Part shown: positions 14,589-23,080 of the stretch, one piece after another | How positions within the stretch are numbered: the first letter of the stretch is position 1 | Layout: each line of letters opens with the position of its first letter | From: JBCBTJ01 sp964597685 | GTDB taxonomy: Bacteria > Pseudomonadota > Alphaproteobacteria > Caulobacterales > Hyphomonadaceae | Length of the DNA: 23,080 bases | Assembly (NCBI GenBank): GCA_964597685.1 | Contig: CAZQZC010000029.1 | Location: 1-23,080, forward strand | Direction of reading: 5' to 3' | Position numbers and translations under genes: made by a program | Notes under the pieces: generated by a model | Told to the model about the DNA's origin: nothing | Databases searched by the model: none | The model's input: the letters and a program-made list of their open reading frames with translations, nothing else

Positions 14589-15593
14589 TCAGAGCGTCAG
14601 ACAAATCTTTCCGAAGTGCTTTTGGCTCGCCTGATGGGCGAACGCATCGGCAATCCGTTCGAGCGGATATTCGCTGTCGATTATGGGCTTGATCGCCGAC
14701 GTTTCGATGGCCGCGATCATGTCGTCTTGCTCCTGCCGTGAGCCCACTGTGATGCCCGACAGCGTGATGTTGGCGGAGAATAGCGCCGCAGTCGGCACCT
14801 CGCCTGTGACGCCGGTCAACACGCCGATCAAGGAGATATGCCCGCCCACCCGGCAGGCCGCAATCGATTGAGCGAGCGTGCCGGGACCACCGATCTCGAC
14901 CACTTCGTCAACGCCCCGCCCGCCGGTCAGCGCCTTGGCTTGGCGGCCCCAATCAGGCGTCTCGCGATAATTGATGAGATGGTCTGCGCCGAGCGCGCGA
15001 AGCTTCTCAAGTTTTTCATCCGAGGACGACGTGGCGACGACCCGGGCGCCCGCGGCTTTGGCGAATTGCAGCGCGAAGATCGAAACGCCGCCAGTGCCCT
15101 GGGTCAGAACCCAATCTCCGGGCTTGATCCGCGCCTCGGTCATAAGTGCGCGCCAAGCCGTCAAAGCGGCGCACGGAAGGGTCGCGGCCTCTTCGAACGA
15201 ATAATCCTTGGGCATGCGCGTGAACGCTTCAGCCGGAGCTGCGACCAGCTCCGCCGCAAAGCCGTCGGCGTGATCGCCCGGCACGCCGATAAGCTTGTCT
15301 AGCGCAGCTGGCCCGTCGCGCCACTTCGGGAAAAACGTCGACACCACCCTGTCGCCGACTTGGAAGCGATCGACGCCGTCGCCGACGGCGACAATTTCTC
15401 CAGCCCCGTCGGACATGGGGATGCGGCCGTCATCGGTTGGGATGCCGCCCAGAACGACGACATAATCATGGTAGTTTAGAGAAGACGCTTTCACGCGGAC
15501 CAGTATCTCCCCTGAACGCGGCGCAGGTTCGGGAGCCTCGACAATCGCGATGTTCTCCAGCCCGCCGGGTTTGGCCAAACGCGCCGCTTTCAT
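14589..15593 (-). CDS. Zinc-independent medium-chain alcohol dehydrogenase/quinone oxidoreductase
   Basis: NAD(P)H-dependent oxidoreductase of the MDR superfamily, cytoplasmic, 334 residues. The N-terminal catalytic domain has SSLNYHDYVVVLG and MSDGAGEIVAVGDGV. The Rossmann part begins TQGTGGVSIFALQFAKAAGA (164-183), followed by the phosphate-binding-like TSSSDEK, which suggests NADPH. No structural-zinc cysteine cluster is seen. The ATG at 15591-15593 is chosen because GGGGAG lies exactly 6 bp upstream; an ATG two codons earlier directly abuts that RBS. The substrate is unknown. It is the first gene of the group with the glycoside hydrolase and diverges from glnD across 76 bp, which must hold both promoters; I see no clear operator there. 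Confidence 0.85.
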   Translation of the reverse strand: MKAARLAKPGGLENIAIVEAPEPAPRSGEILVRVKASSLNYHDYVVVLGGIPTDDGRIPMSDGAGEIVAVGDGVDRFQVGDRVVSTFFPKWRDGPAALDKLIGVPGDHADGFAAELVAAPAEAFTRMPKDYSFEEAATLPCAALTAWRALMTEARIKPGDWVLTQGTGGVSIFALQFAKAAGARVVATSSSDEKLEKLRALGADHLINYRETPDWGRQAKALTGGRGVDEVVEIGGPGTLAQSIAACRVGGHISLIGVLTGVTGEVPTAALFSANITLSGITVGSRQEQDDMIAAIETSAIKPIIDSEYPLERIADAFAHQASQKHFGKICLTL

Positions 15594-15669
15594 ATCCATC
15601 TCCCCACTCTGCCGCATGGGCGCCAAAGCCCGTGCCGTCGGCCGCAAATCGTGCTGTAAGATCGCCGCA

Positions 15670-18498
15670 ATGGCAAACGCTGTCCAAACACAAACGTCGA
15701 TGCGGTCGGAGAGCCACCCTGCGCCTGGGCCCTGGCGGATCGTCGATATCGTCGACGGCCGAAAGCTGCGCGTACAGCTGACCGCCGCCGCGCTGGACTC
15801 ATTGGGCGACGAAACTGCGCAGCGCGCGCGGGCGAAGGACTTGCTCCACAGCGCGCTGTTCCGTGGCCGCCTGATCGCACAGGAGCGCCTGGATCAGGGC
15901 GCCGACGGGCTAGACACCGCCAGACTGCTAGCGGCGGTTCAAGACGAAGTCCTGTCGGCTCTGTTCGACTTCGCCGCGACCCACGTCTTTCGGATCGGCA
16001 ACCCAACGGAGGCCGAACGCTTGGCCGTTTTCGCTACCGGCGGATACGGCCGCGGCGTCCTGGCGCCCTCGTCAGACGTCGATCTCTTGTTTTTGCGTCC
16101 CTACAAGACCGCAGCGTGGACCGAGAGCGTGATCGAATACATGCTCTACATGCTCTGGGACATAGGGCTGAAAGTCGGGCATGCGTTCCGAACGCTCGAC
16201 GAGTGCATTCGCCTTTCGAAAACCGACGTCACAATCAAGACGTCCTTTATGGATGCGCGATTCCTCTTCGGCGACGAGCGGCTGTCGCATGAAATTCGGG
16301 AACGCTTCGACCGCGACTGCATTCGAGGCCGGGACGCCGAATTCATCGCAGCCAAACTGGCCGAACGGGATGCGCGCCACGCCCGCCACGGCGACACGCG
16401 CTATGTCGTCGAGCCGAATGTGAAGGATGGCAAAGGCGGCCTGCGCGATCTTCAGACATTGTTCTGGATCGTTAAACACATGCATGGCGGCGTCAGTTTG
16501 GAAGACGTCCTGTCGTCGGGGGTGTTCACCGCCCACGAAAACGCCGTGTTCTTCAGCGCGGCGCGGATTCTGTGGACCGTTCGCTGCCACCTCCATAATC
16601 TCCCGGGACGCGCGGAGGAACGCATCAGCTTCGACCTGCAGCCGGAGCTTGCACAGCGGATGGGCTACCGCGACCGCGCCGGACGGCTGGGCGTTGAACG
16701 TTTCATGAAACGCTATTTCCTGGCGGCGAAAGACGTGGGCGGCCTCACCCGAATCCTTTCAGCCAAGCTGGAGACGGAGCTCAACCGCCCGACGGGACTA
16801 CGCTCCCTTTTTCTCGGCGGATCGCCCAAGCCGCTCGGCACTCGCGGCTTCATTGTCGACCAGGGCATGCTGTCGGTGACCGGCGCTGACGTGTTTTCGA
16901 GCGATCCGCGAAACGTGCTGCGCTTGTTCTGCCTCGCCGCCGACGAGGGGCGGGACGTGCATCCCAACGCGATGACCTGGGCGTCGCGCGCGGCGAAGTT
17001 GATAAAGGAGGAGGTGCGACTCGATCCGGAGGCGCAAACGCTGTTCCTTGAGATTCTGCTCGAAACCAAGCGCCCCGCAGATTGGCTGCGATTGATGAAC
17101 GAGTCCGGCGTGCTCGGCCGGTTTTTGCCGGAGTTCGGCGGAATTGTCGCGCAAACTCAATTCAACATGTACCATCACTACACTGTCGACGAACACACGC
17201 TTCGGGCGGTTCAGGCGATCTCAGATATCGAGTGCGGCGAGGGGCAATCGACCCCGCTCATCACGGAACTCACGGGCTTGGTGGACAATCGCAGGGCGCT
17301 CTACCTGGCCATGTTGCTTCACGATACGGGCAAGGGACAAGGCGACCAGCAGGTCGAAGGCGCCAAGACGGCGCGGGCGGCGGCAATTCGGCTGGGCCTG
17401 CCCGAAGCGGAAGCGGACCTCATCGCCTGGTTGGTCGGCCACCATCTTGAAATGAGCGAGACGGCGCAGAAGCGAGACGTCTCTGAACCCCGGACTGTCT
17501 CACGGTTCGCGCAATTGGTTGGCTCGCTGGAGCGGCTGCGCCTGCTGCACGTGTTGACGGCGGCTGACATCATGGCCGTCGGCCCGGGGGTTTGGAGCGG
17601 ATGGAAAGGGCAGTTGCTGGCCGACCTTCACCACAATACCGTGGCCGCCTTGCGCGGCGGCCGGCCGGACGAGGCCGCCGTCGCCGCGGATCTGGAAGCG
17701 CGCGCGGAAAGGCGGCGGCGAGCGATGCAGGATCAGCTTGGAGCCGTCCCAGCGCTAATGCTCGAAATGGAGACCGCTTATTGGACGGGGTTCGACATAG
17801 AGACCCTGCATTGGCACGCCGACGCCCTCGGAGAGCCAGGCCGGCCCGTAGCGCTCGCCCGACCTGACGAAGCCGGCGAGTGCGTTGCGCTCCTGGTGTC
17901 CGGCGAAGATCGGATCGGCCTGTTTGCAGACATTGTCGGCGCGATCGCCAGCGAGGGCGGCGCCATTGTCTCCGCGCAAGTCTTCACGAGCGCCGCCGGG
18001 CGCATCATCGACGTGTTCGTCCTTCAGAACGAATACGAGGGCTCGTTCGCAGACGATTCGGAACGTCTCCGACGCCTTGAGACACATGTCCTGGCGGCTT
18101 TACGCGAGGAGACCGTTGAACCGGGCCAAGACCACAGACCAAGCCGGCGCGAAGCCGCGTTCGTCGTCCAGCCCTCCGTGCGCGTTCTGTCATCTGTCTC
18201 GGCGACGCACACGGTTATCGACGTCGAAGGGCGTGACCATTCCGGCCTTCTTTACGACGTGGCGCGCATCCTGGCGGAGGAAGGCTTGTCGATCCGATCC
18301 GCCCATGTCGGCTCCTACGGAGAGCGCGTGTTCGACGCGTTCTATGTGACCACAGAGGAGGGCGAGCTCCTGTCTGACCCAGTCCGGGAAAAGTCGCTCA
18401 AAAGCCGCCTTCTGGCCGCTCTCATAAGTCAAGAGCCCGAAGCGCCGACAACACCGGCTGGGGCGCTCGCCCAATCGCCCGCCGCCGACAGTTTCTAA
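15670..18498 (+). CDS. glnD: Bifunctional [protein-PII] uridylyltransferase/uridylyl-removing enzyme GlnD
   Basis: Nitrogen sensor that uridylylates PII proteins when glutamine is low and removes UMP when it is high. The 942-residue protein shows all four expected parts. These are the nucleotidyltransferase motif GGYGRGVLAPSSDVDLL (124-140), the linked helical region, the HD hydrolase domain with HHYTVDEHTLRAV (near 500) and LLHDTGKG (near 550), and two ACT domains. The ACT domains start near VALLVSGEDRIGLFADIVGA (about 739) and TVIDVEGRDHSGLLYDVARI (about 848). The ATG at 15670 is chosen because residues upstream look non-coding; its RBS is weak. It lies 8 bp before murJ. Confidence 0.96.
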   Translation: MANAVQTQTSMRSESHPAPGPWRIVDIVDGRKLRVQLTAAALDSLGDETAQRARAKDLLHSALFRGRLIAQERLDQGADGLDTARLLAAVQDEVLSALFDFAATHVFRIGNPTEAERLAVFATGGYGRGVLAPSSDVDLLFLRPYKTAAWTESVIEYMLYMLWDIGLKVGHAFRTLDECIRLSKTDVTIKTSFMDARFLFGDERLSHEIRERFDRDCIRGRDAEFIAAKLAERDARHARHGDTRYVVEPNVKDGKGGLRDLQTLFWIVKHMHGGVSLEDVLSSGVFTAHENAVFFSAARILWTVRCHLHNLPGRAEERISFDLQPELAQRMGYRDRAGRLGVERFMKRYFLAAKDVGGLTRILSAKLETELNRPTGLRSLFLGGSPKPLGTRGFIVDQGMLSVTGADVFSSDPRNVLRLFCLAADEGRDVHPNAMTWASRAAKLIKEEVRLDPEAQTLFLEILLETKRPADWLRLMNESGVLGRFLPEFGGIVAQTQFNMYHHYTVDEHTLRAVQAISDIECGEGQSTPLITELTGLVDNRRALYLAMLLHDTGKGQGDQQVEGAKTARAAAIRLGLPEAEADLIAWLVGHHLEMSETAQKRDVSEPRTVSRFAQLVGSLERLRLLHVLTAADIMAVGPGVWSGWKGQLLADLHHNTVAALRGGRPDEAAVAADLEARAERRRRAMQDQLGAVPALMLEMETAYWTGFDIETLHWHADALGEPGRPVALARPDEAGECVALLVSGEDRIGLFADIVGAIASEGGAIVSAQVFTSAAGRIIDVFVLQNEYEGSFADDSERLRRLETHVLAALREETVEPGQDHRPSRREAAFVVQPSVRVLSSVSATHTVIDVEGRDHSGLLYDVARILAEEGLSIRSAHVGSYGERVFDAFYVTTEEGELLSDPVREKSLKSRLLAALISQEPEAPTTPAGALAQSPAADSF

Positions 18499-18506
18499 GG
18501 TCCGCC

Positions 18507-20063
18507 ATGAGCCTCGCCCGGAATACGCTCGTGCAGTCGAGCTTCACGCTTGTCAGCCGGATCATGGGATTTGTCCGCGATCTTTTGCTGACCGCGAAGA
18601 TCGGCGCCGGTCCTGTCGGCGACGCCTTCTACACGGCCCTGCAATTTCCCAATCTTTTCCGCCGCATCTTCGCTGAAGGCGCCTTTTCTGCGGCCTTCGT
18701 ACCCGTCTTCGCCCGTACGCTCGAAGGCGATGGGGAGGCTGAAGCCCGCCGCGTGGCGCAGCAAACCCTCAACACGCTGTTCGCGGCCACCGCCGCGCTG
18801 ACCATCGCGGCGCAATTTGGCATGTCCTACATCCTGCTTGTGCTGCATGGCGGCTACGCCGACGATCCGGTGCACTTTCCGCTCGCGGTGGCGCTGACGC
18901 AGATCACGATGCCGTACCTCGCGTTCATGTCGATCTCGGCGCTGATGGCGGGTGTTCTCAACACATTCGGCCGCTTCGCGCTATCAGCTGCCGCGCCGAC
19001 GCTGCTGAACGCGTGCCTGATCGGCGCAGCGCTTCTTGGCGACGACCCGGCGCAAACAGCGCGCTATGCCGCGATCGCCGTCGCTCTCGCCGGGGCGCTT
19101 CAGGCGGGGCTTCTGTATTACGGTGTCCGCCGCCGCGGCGTGAAATTGAGCCTTGGCGTACCAAAACTGTCGGCGCCGGTGCGCCGCGTGATCGCGATCG
19201 CCGTCCCCGGTGCGTTGGCGGCGAGCGCGACCCAGATCAACATCATCGTCAGCCAGTCACTGGCGAGCTTTGAACAGGGCGCGAAGAGTTGGCTCGCCGT
19301 CGCCGACCGGCTGTACCAGCTGCCGCTTGGTCTCGTCGGCGTCGCAATTGGCGTGGCGATCCTGCCGAGGCTTGCGCGCGCCGCCCGCGCCGAGGACCAA
19401 GCCGGCGGCGATCGCACAATGGACGAAGGGCTTGGCCTCGCCATGGCGCTGACCTTGCCTGCGGCCGCCGCGCTGATGTCGGCGCCGGCTTTCATTATCG
19501 ACGGCGCATTCGCGCGGGGCGCCTTCACCGCCGAAGACGCCCGCATGACTGCACGCGCTTTGTTCCATTTCGCCTGGGGCGTGCCGGCCTTCGTGTTGAT
19601 CAAAGTGCTGGCGCCGCCGTTCTTTGCGCGTGAGGACACGGTGACGCCCATGCGCTTCGCCCTTGTCTCCGTCGTAACCAACATCGCGGTCGGCGTCGGC
19701 CTGTTCCTCTGGCTGCGCTCCATGGACGAGGCCGGGTTTCCCGGGCTCGCCGTGGCGACCTCCGTCGCGGCCTGGATAAATGCGGCGTGCCTTGGAGCAA
19801 CGCTCATCGCCCGGCGCATGTATCAGCCAGGCCCCGTATTGCTGAGCCGCCTCGCGCGCGTCGCGCTTGCTACGGCGACAATGACCTACGCCCTCATCTT
19901 CGTGTCCGACAACGCGTCTGCGATTGAAGGCGTGTTCTGGGGACACAAAGAGCTGGCGCTTGCGGTCTTTTGCGGCGTGGGCGCTGGTGTCTACGGCGTA
20001 GCGGCGCTTGTCTTCGGCGCCGTTCGGCCGCGCGAACTTGTCGGCGCGCTGAAGCGGAGCTAG
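18507..20063 (+). CDS. murJ: Lipid II flippase MurJ
   Basis: Inner-membrane MOP-superfamily transporter that flips lipid II for peptidoglycan synthesis. The 518-residue protein is hydrophobic throughout, with about 14 membrane spans expected. It carries the family hallmark NLFRRIFAEGAFSAAFVPVF (49-68), with the N-terminal RIMGFVRDLLLTAKIGAG before it. The ATG at 18507 follows the glnD stop by 8 bp with AAGG as RBS, so the genes are probably co-transcribed. The glnD-murJ-trpS order is common in Alphaproteobacteria. Confidence 0.96.
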   Translation: MSLARNTLVQSSFTLVSRIMGFVRDLLLTAKIGAGPVGDAFYTALQFPNLFRRIFAEGAFSAAFVPVFARTLEGDGEAEARRVAQQTLNTLFAATAALTIAAQFGMSYILLVLHGGYADDPVHFPLAVALTQITMPYLAFMSISALMAGVLNTFGRFALSAAAPTLLNACLIGAALLGDDPAQTARYAAIAVALAGALQAGLLYYGVRRRGVKLSLGVPKLSAPVRRVIAIAVPGALAASATQINIIVSQSLASFEQGAKSWLAVADRLYQLPLGLVGVAIGVAILPRLARAARAEDQAGGDRTMDEGLGLAMALTLPAAAALMSAPAFIIDGAFARGAFTAEDARMTARALFHFAWGVPAFVLIKVLAPPFFAREDTVTPMRFALVSVVTNIAVGVGLFLWLRSMDEAGFPGLAVATSVAAWINAACLGATLIARRMYQPGPVLLSRLARVALATATMTYALIFVSDNASAIEGVFWGHKELALAVFCGVGAGVYGVAALVFGAVRPRELVGALKRS

Positions 20064-20092
20064 AGCCCCGGCCTTGGATCAAGGCGAGAGCG

Positions 20093-21121
20093 ATGAGCGA
20101 GACCACAGACTATTCGGGCCCCCAAAGGGTGTTTTCGGGCGTCCAGCCCTCAGGCGACCTGCACCTCGGCAATTATCTTGGCGCCCTGACAAAATTCGTC
20201 GCCCTGCAATCCAAATACGATTGCATCTTCGGCGTCATGGACCTTCACGCCATCACGGTGCCCCAGGATCCTGCGAAGCTTGCAGACCAGACCCGCGAGA
20301 TCGCCGCGGCTTTCCTGGCGAGCGGGATTGATCCAAGCCGCGCAATCATCTTCGCCCAGTCCGCTGTGCCCGCCCATGTCGAGCTGACATGGTACTTCAA
20401 CTGCGTCGCCAGCATGGGCTGGCTGGAACGCATGACCCAGTTCAAGGAGAAAGCAGGCAAGGACAGGGAACGATCCTCCGTCGGATTGTTCGATTATCCC
20501 GTCCTGCAGGCCGCCGATATCCTGGCCTACAAGGCGACGCATGTGCCCGTGGGCGAGGACCAGAAACAGCATCTTGCGCTCAGCCGCGACATCGCCGACC
20601 GTTTCAACCGCGAATTCGACGCGCCGGGATTCTTCCCGCTGCCCGAACCTCTGATCGAAGGCCCCGGCGCGCGGATCATGAGCTTGAAGGACGGGTCGAA
20701 GAAAATGTCGAAATCCGACCCCTCGGACCTCTCGCGCATCAACCTCATCGACGACGCCGAGACGATCGCGAAGAAGATCAAGAAGGCAAAGACCGACATG
20801 GAGCCGGTTCCGGAGACCGAAGACGGACTAAAAGACCGCCCAGAGGTCGACAACCTCGTCGGGATCTTTGCGGCGCTCGCCGACGAGCCCAAGGCCGAAA
20901 TCCTATCCCGCTTCGCCGGAGAAGGCTTCGGCGTCTTCAAACCAGCTTTGGCCGAACTCGCCGTCGAAACGTTGGCGCCGGTCACAGCTGAGATGAGGCG
21001 CTTGATGGGCGATCCAGCTGAGATTGACCGTGTTCTAAGCGACGGGGCCGAGCGCGCAGCCGCCATTGCAGCGCCAGTCATGGACGAGGTGCGACGCGTT
21101 ATCGGCTTCTGGGGGCGTTAA
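20093..21121 (+). CDS. trpS: Tryptophanyl-tRNA synthetase TrpS
   Basis: Class I aminoacyl-tRNA synthetase charging tRNA-Trp in the cytoplasm. The 342-residue protein has normal length. The HIGH-type motif is in GVQPSGDLHLGNYLGA (HLGN at 24-27) and the KMSKS loop is at 204-208 in DGSKKMSKSDPSD. The ATG at 20093 is supported by AAGG about 8 bp upstream and by the usual start of homology. The frame is open further upstream into murJ, but that part is arginine-rich and non-coding-like. It follows murJ by 29 bp. Confidence 0.97.
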   Translation: MSETTDYSGPQRVFSGVQPSGDLHLGNYLGALTKFVALQSKYDCIFGVMDLHAITVPQDPAKLADQTREIAAAFLASGIDPSRAIIFAQSAVPAHVELTWYFNCVASMGWLERMTQFKEKAGKDRERSSVGLFDYPVLQAADILAYKATHVPVGEDQKQHLALSRDIADRFNREFDAPGFFPLPEPLIEGPGARIMSLKDGSKKMSKSDPSDLSRINLIDDAETIAKKIKKAKTDMEPVPETEDGLKDRPEVDNLVGIFAALADEPKAEILSRFAGEGFGVFKPALAELAVETLAPVTAEMRRLMGDPAEIDRVLSDGAERAAAIAAPVMDEVRRVIGFWGR

Positions 21122-21159
21122 GACTCAGGTAGCTAAATCGCTCCGCTCGGGAGGTCCTT

Positions 21160-21612
21160 ATGATCCGTTTGTTTGGCTTGATTGTCGCGCTGGCCATCGC
21201 CGCCTGCAGCGCGCCCGCCCACCCGCCTAAGGGACGCGCGATCGTCGCTGAGAACGCCTTTGTGAACGATCCAATCGGAGGCCGCGACGTTACAGCCGGC
21301 GGCTTGTCGATCACCGCGTTGGGCGGCGACGCCAAGATCATCGCCGCTTCCTCGCCAGCCGCCGAGCGCGTGGAGCTGCACGTCAACCAGGTGGACGACG
21401 GCGTCATGCGCATGCGGCCGGTCGACGCTTTCGAGCTCCAGAACGGCGAGGTTTTTCCGATCTCGCCGGGTGGACCGCATCTGATGTTTTTCGGCTTTGA
21501 CGAAGCAATTGACGCAGGCGACACGATCGAGCTCACCCTGACGCTCGAATGGGCCGGCGGCGAAACGGAAACGGTGACCAGTAGGGCGGCGGTGCGGTCC
21601 ATTTCTGACTAG
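21160..21612 (+). CDS. PCuAC-type periplasmic copper chaperone (lipoprotein)
   Basis: Periplasmic Cu(I) carrier that delivers copper to the CuA/CuB sites of cytochrome oxidase. The 150-residue protein has a lipobox IAAC (Cys16), so it is probably membrane-anchored. The family metal motif is exact: His74-x10-Met85-x21-His107-x-Met109, within VELHVNQV, GVMRMRPV and GGPHLMFFG. The ATG at 21160 has GGGAGG 5-6 bp upstream. It begins 38 bp after trpS. No senC/Sco gene follows, so in this window the chaperone stands alone. Confidence 0.88.
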   Translation: MIRLFGLIVALAIAACSAPAHPPKGRAIVAENAFVNDPIGGRDVTAGGLSITALGGDAKIIAASSPAAERVELHVNQVDDGVMRMRPVDAFELQNGEVFPISPGGPHLMFFGFDEAIDAGDTIELTLTLEWAGGETETVTSRAAVRSISD

Positions 21613-21649
21613 AATGTGACGTCGCCACTTTCTTGCCGAACTTTAAGTC

Positions 21650-21664
21650 TTAATCATTTGCTAA
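21650..21664 (+). promoter_or_regulatory. CtrA-like site upstream of the DUF2333-type gene
   Basis: TTAATCATTTGCTAA reads TTAA-N7-CTAA, one base from the CtrA consensus TTAA-N7-TTAA; another TTAA sits 3 bp before it (21643-21646). It is in the AT-rich part of the 124-bp gap after the copper chaperone gene. CtrA is a cell-cycle/motility regulator of Alphaproteobacteria. One-mismatch sites are common, so this is weak. Confidence 0.3.
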
Positions 21665-21736
21665 TCCGAGACGGGGTTCGATAGTCGGTCGTGATGATCG
21701 ACCTCCAAACACTCAGCAGATCGCGAGGCGGGCCGA

Positions 21737-22792
21737 ATGCGACATGACGATGACACTGCAATTGGCCGCGATCCTATCGGGTCCGCCCTGACGGTCATCG
21801 AATCTGGTCCGGGACAAACTCTTGAACTTGGTTACGAACGGCCGCCGAACGAACCCGGCGAATGGTCCAGCCGCGTCGCTAACGCTTTCAAGGCGCTGGT
21901 TTTGGTGGGTCTGGTCGGCGCCTACCCCGCAGTGACAATTCGGGCGCACCAAATCAACGATGCGCCGTTGGAAGGTTTGTCATACCAATCCGGTTGGACG
22001 ACGCTCGACGGCTTTGCGGCCTACGCGATCCTGATGCGGGAGCTCGACGGGCCGGGCTGGGCGTCCGACAAAACACAATGGCATCCGCAGTCGCGCTTGA
22101 CCGCCCTCCCGGCATGGCAGGCCGGCCTCGCCGACGCCCTCGCCGACGAACTGGCCTTGAAAGCGCGGCTTGCAGCGCAAGACGGCGAAGCCGATATCGA
22201 TCTTGCCGCCGCATCAAGGCTCCTGCGGACACGCGATGATGCGGATATGACGTCGCGGATTTCTGCGGCGGCCGAAGCGATTGCGCGATATGACGGGCGC
22301 GCCGCGCGCGGCTTGGCCGAATTGCCCAAAGGACCGCGGGCGCTCAACACATATCTCCGGCTGACGGAGCGTTGGGCGGCTACATCGCGCGCCGAATTAT
22401 CGGCTCTTATCCAATCGAACGCTGGCTGGCCTGCCGAACGCGCCGCGGTCGAAGGATTTTACATCGCGAAAGCCCGCGCATTTGTGGCCGGCGAAGGCCT
22501 CGCCGCAGCTGAGAGGCGCGACAGCATTCTGTTCGACGACCCCGAGCTGAAGGCGGCGCATGCCCGCGCGTTGAGCGCCTGGCGCCAGGCTGCGGATATG
22601 CAACCGCTCTTCGTGTCAAACCTGTCCAGCGACAGCCTGATCGGCGGCAATCATCTGGCGGCGATGGGTTTCCGGCTGGCCGAAGCTGAAACCGCGAGCC
22701 AGGTGTTCTCGCAGGCCCTCGCCGCGCGCCTTGGCCCGAGCGCCACGGGCGGCGAGGTCGCCGACGTGGCCATGCTCGCTGTCACGCCTTGA
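21737..22792 (+). CDS. Membrane-anchored protein, probable DUF2333 family
   Basis: A 351-residue protein of unknown function. Residues 1-45 are polar and cytoplasm-like. One membrane helix follows (about 49-66, FKALVLVGLVGAYPAVTI), and the remaining roughly 285 residues are probably periplasmic and alpha-helical. Text resembling DUF2333 as I recall it includes the segment LMRELDGPGWASDKTQWHP and the C-terminal NHLAAMGFRLAEAETASQVF; the family assignment is from memory. The ATG at 21737 has GAGGCGGG upstream. It stands alone between the copper chaperone gene and nfu, in the same orientation as both. No catalytic motif is recognised. Confidence 0.75.
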   Translation: MRHDDDTAIGRDPIGSALTVIESGPGQTLELGYERPPNEPGEWSSRVANAFKALVLVGLVGAYPAVTIRAHQINDAPLEGLSYQSGWTTLDGFAAYAILMRELDGPGWASDKTQWHPQSRLTALPAWQAGLADALADELALKARLAAQDGEADIDLAAASRLLRTRDDADMTSRISAAAEAIARYDGRAARGLAELPKGPRALNTYLRLTERWAATSRAELSALIQSNAGWPAERAAVEGFYIAKARAFVAGEGLAAAERRDSILFDDPELKAAHARALSAWRQAADMQPLFVSNLSSDSLIGGNHLAAMGFRLAEAETASQVFSQALAARLGPSATGGEVADVAMLAVTP

Positions 22793-22849
22793 AGCTCGCC
22801 CTCACGCAGGCCATGTTGCTGGCGTGATCAAGGCAACCAGGGCGATAGA

Positions 22850-23080
22850 ATGTTTATCCAGACTGAACCGACCCCGAATCCGGATACGGTAAAATTCTTG
22901 CCCGGCCGCATCGTCGCGGGGTCGGCCGGCCCCTTTGAATACGTCAGCGCCGAGTCAACTGAAACGAGCTTGTTGGCGAAAGCGCTCTTCGCGGTCGAAG
23001 GTGTTGAGCGGGTGTTCCTCGCTTCGGATTTCGTCTCAATCACAAAAAATCCGGCTGCGGACTGGATCCAGATGAAACCG
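22850..23080 (+). CDS. NifU/Nfu-type iron-sulfur scaffold protein, 3' part cut by window edge
   Basis: The first 77 residues begin MFIQTEPTPNPDTVKFLPGR, the hallmark of the Nfu N-terminal domain, followed by FAVEGVERVFLASDFVSITK. Proteins of this family carry [4Fe-4S] clusters to target enzymes through a C-terminal CxxC domain, which lies beyond the window and cannot be checked. The ATG at 22850 starts 57 bp after the preceding gene. No strong RBS is visible (GGGCGA is the nearest purine-rich stretch). Confidence 0.93.
   Translation, partial: MFIQTEPTPNPDTVKFLPGRIVAGSAGPFEYVSAESTETSLLAKALFAVEGVERVFLASDFVSITKNPAADWIQMKP

Noticed and set aside
19118..19819. Minus-strand frame antisense to murJ
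   Set aside because: Composition is Ala/Arg/Pro/Thr-rich and shadow-like, while murJ has the conserved FRRIFAEGAFSAAF motif.
21694..21747. A 17-codon upstream frame overlapping the start of the DUF2333-type gene
   Set aside because: Too short, with no clear RBS or conserved feature; probably chance.

Overview
The window is the edge of an alphaproteobacterial photosynthesis gene cluster (PGC) joined to ordinary housekeeping genes. The DNA is GC-rich. It encodes enzymes for bacteriochlorophyll a and for acyclic, methoxylated carotenoids (bchX, bchC, bchI, bchD, bchO, crtB, crtC, crtD, crtE, crtF, crtI), as in purple bacteria and aerobic anoxygenic phototrophs. The housekeeping order glnD-murJ-trpS followed by an nfu gene also fits Alphaproteobacteria. 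I cannot name the species. Light-harvesting and reaction-centre genes (puf, puh) are not in the window but probably lie to the left, beyond bchX.

Layout. Positions 1-3547 (minus strand) hold crtE-crtF-bchC-bchX, the conserved 'superoperon' order; bchX is cut by the window edge. The bchC promoter carries two perfect TGT-N12-ACA palindromes 8 bp apart, the classic CrtJ/PpsR repressor arrangement. A short divergent region at 3548-3638 separates crtE from the plus-strand pair crtD-crtC (3639-6040) and contains three TGTCA half-sites spaced exactly 13 bp apart. Positions 6037-12583 (minus strand) hold a compact run bchI-bchD-bchO-crtI-crtB followed by an unannotated 56-residue membrane protein whose stop codon overlaps that of convergent crtC. 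An intrinsic terminator at 12631-12660 separates this run from the next minus-strand group.

Positions 12689-15593 (minus strand) hold a zinc-independent oxidoreductase, a secreted glycoside hydrolase and a lipoprotein cytochrome c with an 11-residue-repeat tether. Positions 15670-23080 (plus strand) hold glnD, murJ, trpS, a PCuAC copper chaperone, a probable DUF2333 membrane protein and the 5' part of an nfu gene.

How the genes work together. CrtE makes GGPP, CrtB makes phytoene, CrtI desaturates it, and CrtC, CrtD and CrtF hydrate, desaturate and O-methylate the ends, giving spheroidene- or spirilloxanthin-type carotenoids. No crtA (spheroidene monooxygenase) is present here. BchI and BchD form the motor of Mg-chelatase (BchH lies elsewhere), and BchX and BchC act late in bacteriochlorophyll synthesis. 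The cytochrome could donate electrons to the photosynthetic reaction centre, but this is inference. The most notable points are the operator architecture, crtC lacking a normal start codon, the hidden 56-residue membrane protein and the tethered cytochrome.
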